Below, one piece after another: positions 55,401-64,000 of a stretch of DNA of 64,000 nucleotides. Within the stretch, counting starts at the first letter, position 1, and each line of letters starts with the position of its first letter. The stretch covers positions 372,001-436,000 of the forward strand of contig JALRMH010000013.1 of NCBI GenBank assembly GCA_026119935.1, given 5' to 3'. Origin of the DNA: Endothia cerciana (Eukaryota; Ascomycota; Sordariomycetes; Diaporthales; Cryphonectriaceae). The position numbers and the translations under genes were made by a program. Below the pieces are notes generated by a model. It searched no databases and was not told the origin of the DNA. It saw only the letters and a program-made list of their open reading frames with translations.

Positions 55401-58400
55401 GGAGTACTGGCTTCGAAGCTCGCGCGGGAGTCCAAGTCCAACCCGTGGGGAATGGCCAGTGTCGGACTGCCAGCGAGTGAGATTCCTCTGGCCGTTGAGG
55501 GACTGCGGGCTCGGCATCCGCATCTGTCTGAGGCAACGAAAATCACCGTCAGCTGCATGAACTGCCCAACCAACACCACCGTGTCTGGTCCACTCGCCTC
55601 TCTTGATGCTTTCGTGGACCACCTGAGCTCCAAGCAGATCTTTGCGAGGAAGCTCAAAGTTGACGTGGGCTACCACTCAGCACAGATGAACCTTGTGTCA
55701 GCCGACTACCTCCGCCACCTTTCCAACCTTCGACCCGGGACCGCCGTCAATGGAACGAGGATGGTCTCTTCCGTCACTCCCGGCCTCGTCGGGGCCGACA
55801 TAGTCTGTTCGGGAGACTATTGGGTCCAAAACATGGTATCGACAGTTCGGTTTGGTGAAGCCGTAGGCATCTGCTGCATGAACACCAATGAGCAGGATGT
55901 ACCGAAACTCATCGACAGGTCCCACTCGAGAAACATCTACGCTGACGGATTCGTTGAGATTGGGCCGCACGCAGCTCTTCAAGGGCCACTTCGTGAGATT
56001 TTTCAATCCCACGAGAGGCATGATCTTCTCTACGCGTCTCTCCTCCTGCGGAACAAGCCCGCGGATGCTACGGTCCTCGATACCATTGGAAAATTGTTCT
56101 CGCGAGACTTCGAGGTTGACCTGAGCAGCTTAGCTCAGGCCGATGACCTCAACTCAAGAGAACCCTGCACCATCATCGACCTGCCCCAGTATCCCTTCAA
56201 CCACTCCGTTGTGCACTGGGAAGAGTCGAGTATGTCGAGAGCCATTCGTCTGAGAAAACACGGACATCACCCGCTTCTAGGCTCTCAGCTGCTGGATTGG
56301 AACCCTCTGGACGCGAAATGGGGTCTGACGATCAAGAAGGATGTGAGCCCTTGGGTATCAGATCACCGGCTTCATGGGAGCATGTGGTATCCCGCTGCTG
56401 GTATGATGTACGTCGACTTTAAGCAAATTCCCACCCGTCTAATTCATGTTTTGAGGCATGTCACACCTGAGCCTTCAGGTGTACAGGATTTTTGTTCCTG
56501 ACTTGTGTCTCGCAACCCATCCCTCGTGCCTCGATACCTGGGGTAGCAAGTGGCTGACCCCAAAGACGAGTATAGTGTCATGGCGGTTGAGGCTCTCAAG
56601 CAACTTCTGCCCGATGACGGGTTTGACTTTGAGCTCAAGAACGTTTCCTTCACCGCCCCCATTATCGTACGCGAGGAGCCTTCTGGCACCGACGTTCAGG
56701 TCAGCATGGCCCCGATGTCCAAGGCCAAGGGAGCCCAGGAAATGGGCTACAGCTTCAGGATATTCTCCAGGAGAAATGACGACAACTGGGCCGAAGTCTG
56801 TGACGGTACCATTTTCCCGCAGAGGGCCAGACCGCCCGCCCTCGACGTCAACAAGCAAGATGAACAGGAACACACGCGGGAACAGTTACAGGCAGCATAC
56901 CGCCACGCAGTGGACTCGTGCCAAGATGCTCTTGAGGCACGCGACATGTACCGCAAGATCGAAGAGAGCAGCGGGCTGCAGTACGGTCCTTCGTTCCGGG
57001 CTCTGACGCATGTGCACTACAACAGGAGCGGCGAGGCCCGCGCAGAGTTGTTGCATGTCGAGGAAAGCGTCGCGGAGACATCCCGCCCATACACTATTCA
57101 CCCATCCACTCTGGACTGCATCTTCCAATTGGCAATCCCGACGCTCAGCGAAGGGCTGAAGAAGACCCTGCCAACACTCGTTCCCTCTCGTCTCACGCGG
57201 CTATGGATATCACGTCAAGGAGCTGGGTCTCCGGCCTCTACTCCTACCTCCGAGCTCGTCCACGTCAGCGCCAAGTATCTGAGCAAGCGTACCGCTGAGT
57301 CCTCAACGACAGTATTTGCTAAACCAAGTGGTTCCGAGAACATGACGGTCAGGGTCCGGGTCGACGAGTTGGAGATGACCGAAGTCGCCCGGGAGACAGA
57401 AGCCGAGGAGGGCTCAGAGCAAGGCGTCAGATCTGTTACACACGAGCTAGTCTGGAAAGCGGACGTGGCACATCTTGACACGAATGACATGTATGAATAC
57501 TGCGCACAGTATCGTGGGGCTGGTCCTGAGCCTGTAGGGTGGTACGAGGATGTCAGGCTCATGCTCCTCGGCTTTGCTCAGAGAGCCTTCGACGAGATGC
57601 AAGCGCTCGAGCAGCAACCTCTGCCTTCTATGGGCAAATACGCGGCATGGCTCCGCGCTAGACTCGACACTTACCGGGCAGGGCCCGGGAACGGCCCATT
57701 ACCCTCGGGGGTCGAGCTACAGAAGCTCGCCAACGACTTCGGACCCAGCGGCCACCGGGGTGCATTCGGCGTTTTGGTTGGGCGCCAACTCCGCCAGATC
57801 CTGACGGGGGAGGTCGACCCGCTTGAGACAATCTTTGCCGATCAGCACGGCGTCGCAGACATCTACGAGGAGCTGAACCAGACCGGGAAAGCCTTTCCTA
57901 TGCTACATGCCTATCTGGATGTGCTGGTTCACAAGGACCCGGGACTACGTTTCCTGGAGATCGGTGCCGGAACTGGGGCCACGACGAGCATGGTCCTGGA
58001 CACGATCGCAAACCTTGAGCAGGGCCCGCGGTACTCGGAATATATGTTTACGGACATAAGCGCTTATTTTTTCCAGGCGGCACAGGAGAGGTTCAGATCG
58101 TTCGATCGGGTCCAGTATCGCGTCCTGGATGTCGAACACCAGGACTTCAGTGCACAGGAGATCGTTGCCCAGGGCGAGGGCTCTTACGATGTAGTAGTGG
58201 CCGCCAACGTCCTGCATGCCACGAAGGACCTGCAGACCACCCTGACAAACGTCCGGCGACTGCTCAAGCCGTGCGGCAAACTAATCCTCGTGGAAATGAC
58301 GACACCACAGAATATGGAGACCGGGTTCGTCTGGGGCTCGCTGCCTGGCTGGTGGCTCGGAACCGAGGAATCCCGTCAGGAGAGCGCCGTGATCCAGGAA

Positions 58401-61400
58401 GGTTGCTGGGATCTCCTCCTTCAACAAACAGGTTTCAACGGTACCGAGCAGGTGTTTGCCGACTGGGACTCGAATGTTTGTCACGGTTGGAGCATCATGA
58501 TCTCCTCAGCTGTCCCGGACGCCGAACCCATGGAGCATCCTACCCAGCCAGCCGTACCCGGTCCGCTCAGTGTGGCCCTGATTGTCGATGAGTCGCCTTC
58601 AGCGCTGCAGACACAGGCCGCACTTTGTCTGACAGACGAACTGAGGCTCCCCGAGACCTCGACAGAGCTGCAGACGGTGACCCTGGGCCGACTCCTCACC
58701 CTCAGGGATGAAGACATCGCAAATCGGCATTGCATCCTGCTGGCCGATATAGACAGGGCACACTTGCAAGATGTCGAGGCGCACGTCTTTCGGTCCTACC
58801 AAAGACTTCTCACGACAGCCAGGTCGGTTCTTTGGGTCCAGGCACGCTGTGGGCTGCCCGGCTCACCGCCATATTTCGCCATGGTCGAGGGTCTCTGCCG
58901 TGTGGTGCGCAGCGAACATCCTTTCGCCAGGGTCGTGACGCTGGTGCTGGAATCCGGCCCCAGCTGTCCTGAGGCCGCAGCGATGACGCCAAAGATCCTG
59001 AAGGTCTTCAAAGCGTCGATTTTGGATCCAGATGCCGGGGGGGAGGTCCTGGAAGAAGAGTACATGGAGTCCTCGGGCTACCTGTGCGTCAATCGGCTGC
59101 GCCAGGCCAAGTATCTGGACCAACATGTGTCCTCTCGGATCCGGAACGAAGTGCGCCTGCAGAAGTTTGGCTCGGGGGTGCCGCTCAAGCTCGGAATCCA
59201 GGTGCCTGGCCTGCTGGATACCCTGGAATGGTCCGAGGATACAACAGCCTACGGACCTCTTCTCCCAGACGAGGTTGAGATACAGGTGCGAGCCATCGGC
59301 GTCAACTTCAAGGACTGCCTTACCCTCTTAGGCCGCGTTAACAGCGATACTATCGGGTGTGAATGTGCCGGACTGGTTAACAGGACCGGCAGAGATGTCA
59401 GGGGCTTCAGGGTGGGCGACCGCGTCGCCATTGCGATGACAGGCGCGTATCGCAGTCTGATGCGGGCACGTGAAAGGTCCGTCGTGGCAGTGCCGGACCC
59501 CATGGCGCTGGAAGATGCGGCGGGGGTGCCCGTCGCCTTCATGACTGCGTATTACAGCCTCTGCCACGTCGGCCGGCTGCAGAAATCCGAGACGGTCCTG
59601 ATCCACGCTGCCGCGGGCGGGACAGGGCAAGCTGCGGTCCAGATCGCCCAGCATATTGGTGCTGAGGTTTTCGCCACGGTCGGCTCGGGGCCAAAGAAGG
59701 CCATGTTGGTGGAGCGGTACGGGATTCCGGAGGATCACATCTTCTACAGCCGCGACGCCTCCTTTGCCGGCGGGATCAGGCGGATGACCGACGGGAAAGG
59801 CGTCGATGTGATCCTCAACTCACTTTCAGGCAGGCTGCTCGTCGCATCGTGGGACATGATCGCCGAGTTCGGCCGGTTCGTGGAGATTGGAAGGAAAGAT
59901 ATCGACACGCGAGGAAACCTGCCCATGTTTCCGTTCAGGCGGAACGCCATGTTCGCCGGGGTCGACCTGACGGCCTTTGTGGACAACGAGAAGACCAGCC
60001 ACCTGCGTATCCTGCAAAAGGTATTCGAGATGATGAAGTCGGGCATCCTCCGGCCGCCGTACCCCGTTCAGCTTTTCCCTGTCGACCAGGCCGCACATGC
60101 CTTCAGGTCGCTGGTCAGCGGCAAGACCACAGGCAAGCTTGTTCTTGTCACGGACAACGACGCCGTGGTGCCTTTGAGGACGAGCGATGACTCTGAGTAC
60201 CGCTTCTCGAGCCACGCGACCTATGTTGTCGCCGGGGGACTGGGAGGTATTGGGCGTCAGATCACCCGGTGGCTGGTGAGGCGCGGAGCAGCCAACATCC
60301 TCCTGCTTACCCGGTCGGGAGCCAGGTCTGACCCGAACAGATCGAGGATGGTCATGGAGCTGGAGAGAAAGGGTGTCAACCTCCGGTACGGGGCCTGCGA
60401 TATTACCGACCTTGGTTCGGTGCGCGAGGCTGTGGAGTCAGCATCGAAGACGATGCCGCCGATTCGCGGATGTTTTCAAGCAGCCATGGTCATCCGAGTA
60501 GGTATTCTGCTTCTGCCTCTGCTTACAAAAATTAATATAAAAAAAAAGCCAAAAAAAAACCAAAAAAACCAAAAAACCTAAGCATCGCATGCTGACGAAA
60601 ATGGGTCACAGGATAGGACGTTCTCGGCAATGAGCCACGACGAATGGCGGGCGAGCGTGTTGCCCAAGGTACAAGGCTCCTGGAACCTGCACACTGCCTT
60701 GCCACCAGGCATGGATTTTTTTATCATGCTTTCGTCTGCTATCTGCATCTTCGGAAACGCCGGACAAGCCAACTATGCCGCTGGCAACACGTTCCAGGAC
60801 GCTCTGGCCCGGCAGCGCGTCGCGGGTGGAGAAAAGGCCGTCGCGGTCGACCTTGGGATGGTGCTTGACGAGGGCTGGGTTGCGGAGAGGAAGCAAGTGC
60901 AGCAGCGGGTGATGCGGTTCGACCAGGTGATCCCTATCTCGCAGCGGGATCTTTTCGCGCTGCTGGACTACTATTGCAACCCCGCCGCCAGGTTCGACTC
61001 CCCGGCTGCGGGCCAGATCATCACCGGCCTCGAGCTGCCCGCCCTGATCCTCAAGGCAGGGCGGCAGATCCCTGCGGCGATGCAGAGACCACTGTTCAGT
61101 GCGATGCACCAGGTCCTGCCCGGCGGCGAGGTGCCGGCCACAGCGGCTGCGGGAACCCGGGATATTGCTGCTATGTTCGAGGAGGCGGAGACGGTGGAAA
61201 CAGCAGGCGCTGCCGTCGCCGAGGCCCTGAAGGCGAAGCTGTGCAAGATACTCGGGATCGAGGCCGACGCCAGGACGGTCCATGAGCGGATGGACTCGTT
61301 TGGGGTGGACTCCCTCATCGCACTTGAGATACGGAACTGGATGGCGAAGGAAATGCGTGCCGACCTGGCCGTGTACGAGATATTGGGCGACGTCAAGCTC

Positions 61401-61460
61401 ATCGATACCGGGATGACAGTCGCCAGGAAGAGCGGCTTTCGACAGGCGCGGTGGATGTAA
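52444..61460 (+). CDS. highly reducing polyketide synthase, KS-AT-DH-MT-ER-KR-ACP
   Basis: Iterative type I synthase making a reduced, C-methylated chain. Exons: 52444-52623, 52672-53210, 53372-53683, 53743-53977, 54159-54975, 55186-56400, 56551-60497 and 60612-61460; about 2,697 aa. KS has DTACSSS, EAHGTGT and KSNVGHLEG. AT begins VFTGQGAQW (about 650) with GHSSGE (about 739). DH has HPLLG and DHRLHGSMWYPAAG (about 1087). MT has LEIGAGTGATT (about 1567) and VVVAANVLHATKD. ER has HAAAGGTGQAAVQIA (about 2117). KR has GGLGGIGR (about 2325) and NYAAGNTFQDA. ACP has FGVDSLIALEIRNW (Ser about 2649), followed by the end, so there is no TE or reductase. All active-site residues appear intact. Within DH the acceptor could be 56551 or 56566. 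The 210-nt intron at 54976 has a TACTAAC branch. Confidence 0.93.
54327..54401 (+). repeat. 15-bp coding minisatellite in the KS-AT linker
   Basis: Five copies of GCTGCTGTCAACGAA (the last ends CGG), in frame, encoding four AAVNE units and one AAVNG. Related NG/VNG words (IVNGAAVNE, AVNGSTA) flank it, so the linker as a whole seems to have grown by slippage. Confidence 0.9.
60498..60611 (+). other. A-rich intron within the PKS KR domain
   Basis: 114-nt intron with donor GTAGGT and acceptor CACAG, joining MVIR to DRTFSAMSHDEW in phase 0. Its middle (about 60535-60580) is almost pure A with a few C, which is unusual among the other introns here and prone to assembly error. Confidence 0.85.
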
Positions 61461-61930
61461 ATGATACTCCAGGTTCGAGTATTAGCAAGGGGAAATAAGA
61501 AGTTCGCAAGTCTCTCTCCCATGACAGCCCACCGGCCCTGCCCGCAGTTTCACGTCATTTGGCTGGAAATTCACGACTAGGTAACTACTTAGGCCTCTCG
61601 CATTCCCCCGAACGCAGAGGACGTAATGTTGAATGCATCCTGCGCGGCCGTGGGATCTATCTGTTCATGCATAGTCCACACCCGATCGTCTCGCTGTGGG
61701 AACCGCGATACCCAGTGGGCAACCGGCCTTGGAACTACTAACTCGCACGATCATACATGAGGCCCGTGACGCAGCACAGAGATCCCGGCACAGGACAGGC
61801 GACTGTCTACCTGGGTACTACTGCCTCATCCCCGCCCGGGGCGCCACCGGACACCCATACAGCGGCCCAGCCCTGACTTCTCGATTTGCCCTATCCCCGT
61901 CCGTCCGCCCGCGGCCTACCTCTCACCGCC
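61461..61930. other. PKS 3' flank; no gene recognised
   Basis: Intergenic between the PKS stop and the convergent small membrane protein; no motif noted. Confidence 0.4.
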
Positions 61931-62437
61931 TCAGGCCTGCAGTGCCCTGCCCACCGCGGCGAGGAGAGCAAGCCAAGCACCCAGGTCCACGGTCCACATC
62001 TGGACCGTCTGCGCCCAAAGCCACCTGTCAAGGATGTCGAACAGGTTGACGCCGGGCTGGGTCTCGTTCGTAGTGAGGGAAATCCCGCTCGGGAGGATGA
62101 TGGGGGCGAAGGCGAAGTGAGCCACGCCGAGGACGGCCCCGGTGACATACAGCGAGTAGGACGCACTGGCCTTCAGCGAAGCCGGCTCGGTGTAGATGTT
62201 CGCAATGGACGACCCAACGGTCGCAAACAGGAGGGCGACCGCGGTCTTGACGCCCCTGCGGAAGAAGCCATCCCAGTACGAGGCCGGGAGGGCCCTGCTG
62301 GGCTCCTTGTTCTCAGGGAGGTTCAGGGTGCTGAGGAAGAAGTGCTGGACATTGCCGAAAACGAGAGTGCATGTTGCCGTGGCCAGGGGCGCCACGCGCA
62401 GGGCCACCAGAGGATCGAAGAACAGACGCGACGCCAT
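61931..62437 (-). CDS. small four-helix integral membrane protein
   Basis: Start at the ATG at 62437 (MASRLFFDPLVALRVAPLAT); an earlier ATG at 62506 would add 23 residues that include a hydrophobic stretch. 168 aa with about four helices: VAPLATATCTLVFGNVQHFF, TAVALLFATVGSSIANIY, YSLYVTGAVLGVAHFAFAP and WTVDLGAWLALLAAVGRAL. The size and the spacing of the helices loosely resemble DUF1772/anthrone-oxygenase-like proteins of PKS clusters, but no diagnostic residue is claimed. It converges on the PKS (470 bases apart) and may be the last cluster gene or the first flanking one. Confidence 0.5.
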   Translation of the reverse strand: MASRLFFDPLVALRVAPLATATCTLVFGNVQHFFLSTLNLPENKEPSRALPASYWDGFFRRGVKTAVALLFATVGSSIANIYTEPASLKASASYSLYVTGAVLGVAHFAFAPIILPSGISLTTNETQPGVNLFDILDRWLWAQTVQMWTVDLGAWLALLAAVGRALQA

Positions 62438-62506
62438 GGGGTTGCGACCTGGTCTCCCGCACCGCGCAGGATCGTTGTTGCTGTGGACGAGGAGAAGGAG
62501 AACCAC

Positions 62507-64000
62507 GACAGTATGAAGGCGCGCTCTCAGAGCCTGGGACGAGAAATAATAAGGTCCAGGCTGCAGAGGCCTGGTAGGTTCAGGTTCCCTCGGGGGGGGG
62601 GGAAGAGGGGGTCAGATTTATCCTCAAGAGTCCTGACCCCTGACCCTGCATGCTGTTGCAGCTACTTGCCTGTCGCCGCCGTGCATTAGCGTGTCGCTTG
62701 CTGCCGGCAAACTTCCCAGGCAGCAGTACGCTAAACCAACACGCCAATGCTGCTGGGCGTGGCCTGCCTCGTCCCCTGATTGACGAGGACATCTCGTCAG
62801 CCGCCCCCGTTCGCCACCGCCTAACCAGCCTCGCCGCGACCATGGCTAACCTAGTATCCACTAGTGCACGACACCATTCGACGGAAGCACCAGCGTCGTG
62901 GCCGCCAGTGCCGGTAGCGATCCCCCCTCTTCTGACCATCTAGCAGCTTCTACACCGTTTACAAAACTAGAGATACCTTCCTTCCCCCCCCCCCCCCGCG
63001 TCGGATAATGTATAGACGGCTTGGGTGATAGTTAAGCGGTGCGCCGCCTGTCGACCTGCGCGCCTCTTCCGCTTCCTCAGACCCGAGCCGACATCAATAA
63101 ATCCTACGCATGATACCCAGGCCTGCGATAAGACCACCAGAAGACCTGTTTTCTTAAGTTCTGTGCCACGTACTGTCAGCTATCATGCTGTGGGGCGGGT
63201 CCGTCATACACACCACACATGGCCCTTCATGGACCCGTGGGACCAAACGCGGAGGTGGGCGGGAGAGGAGCTCTCCTAATAGAGTGTCAAAGCGTGGAAA
63301 GAAAGAGCCCACGACTACACGACGACCCTGGTCAGAGCGCCGCTGATATTCTTGGACCCTCAGGAGGGCCGGCTGGTAATCAGGATTTCTGAGGAGGGTT
63401 TCTTCTTGCAGAGTTTTCTCGGTGTCTCCCTTTCTCTCTTTCTACAACGAGAGGATAGGGCAACAAAAGTTCATATATATATATATATATATATATACAG
63501 GTGAGTGGCGAAGAAAAATAGCACAGATGTTGAATCCTGTCTAGGATCAGGCCTGCCGAGACTTTTCCGTCAACAGCGGAATGCTCAGCAGGCATGGGAT
63601 TATCCAAGATTCACCGGCAGAAGAGCCAGGCCGCAGTAGGCGTCACGCGTCCGCAGCAGCTCATCCATATTCTAGGCGCCCGCATCGGTCTGGCCAGCCC
63701 TCCAGCAGTGGCAGTAGTAACGGGGAACCTGTTGGCCAGGTCTGGACCTACCGTCATCAGAGATGGCAACCTGGCGCAGCTGAGGGTTCTCCCTGGCCGC
63801 ACCGCCGCCAGAGATCCCCACCTGGCCCAAACCAGGATCTGAGTACTAACTATCCCCTTCACGTATCAGTGAGAACTTGAGTGAATTACTCAGGCCTTCA
63901 ACTCGCTCTCCAAATAGATCTCTGACCTGAGCTCGTCACCGTGGTCTTTTGGATCTAACCGCAACAGGTCAGAGACCTGGTTACCATCCTTATCGTCGTA
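62507..64000. other. no gene recognised; homopolymer and microsatellite tracts
   Basis: Contains poly-G at about 62592, poly-C at about 62984 and a (TA)n run at 63473-63497. Frames at 62650-62943 and 63594-63842 have ordinary composition but no recognisable domain; the window ends without a clear gene. Confidence 0.45.
63473..63497. repeat. (TA)n microsatellite
   Basis: Uninterrupted alternating AT/TA of about 25 bases. Confidence 0.9.

Noticed and set aside
1..64000. CRISPR arrays, bacterial operons or prophage
   Set aside because: Intron-containing fungal genes throughout; no spaced palindromic repeats of CRISPR type and no bacterial gene organisation.

Overview
The window is nuclear DNA of a filamentous ascomycete (Pezizomycotina). 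The support is short GT-AG introns of roughly 45-210 nt with CTAAC-type branch sites, and families found almost only in these fungi: FunK1 kinase, NACHT-ankyrin NLR-like receptor, rhodopsin-like integral membrane proteins, DUF3176-like and DUF3723-like proteins, and a highly reducing polyketide synthase (HR-PKS). The genus cannot be decided from sequence alone. Family assignments rest on motif recognition by eye; no database search was run. Gene models were built by hand, and reading phase was checked across every intron in the models called intact.

The left two thirds (about 1-40.6 kb) is accessory DNA rich in relics. It holds broken copies of fungal hypothetical families (2.1-3.1, 5.0-6.8, 19.6-20.2 and 39.1-39.7 kb) and a decayed PKS fragment with MAT and product-template-like sequence (13.3-15.3 kb). 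Near that fragment are an apparently intact FAD amine oxidase (11.6-12.8 kb), a frameshifted NAD(P)-binding protein and a truncated membrane protein. There is also a protease-like gene broken by two in-frame TAG codons (20.6-22.6 kb), WD40 and ankyrin relics of NLR type (27.6 and 32.0 kb), an F-box fragment, LTR-like elements (38.0-38.9 kb) and a DUF3176-like relic (39.9-40.6 kb). Two large genes in this part look functional. One is a FunK1 kinase of about 957 aa (23.4-26.3 kb). The other is an NLR-like NACHT protein (33.7-37.3 kb) whose ankyrin repeats are nearly identical to each other and are interrupted by an assembly gap.

The right third (40.9-61.5 kb) is a tight, undamaged biosynthetic gene cluster arranged in divergent and convergent pairs: MFS efflux pump (-), hotdog thioesterase-like protein (+), rhodopsin-like membrane protein (-), FSH-type serine hydrolase (+), cytochrome P450 (-) and HR-PKS (+; KS-AT-DH-MT-ER-KR-ACP, about 2,697 aa in eight exons). 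A small four-helix membrane protein lies just beyond the PKS and may belong to the cluster.

The inferred pathway runs as follows. The HR-PKS builds a reduced, C-methylated chain. It has no release domain of its own, so the FSH hydrolase (the family of LovG) is the best candidate for off-loading, with the hotdog protein as an alternative or editing activity. The P450 oxidises the product and the MFS pump exports it. No cluster transcription factor was seen in the window. The product cannot be predicted.
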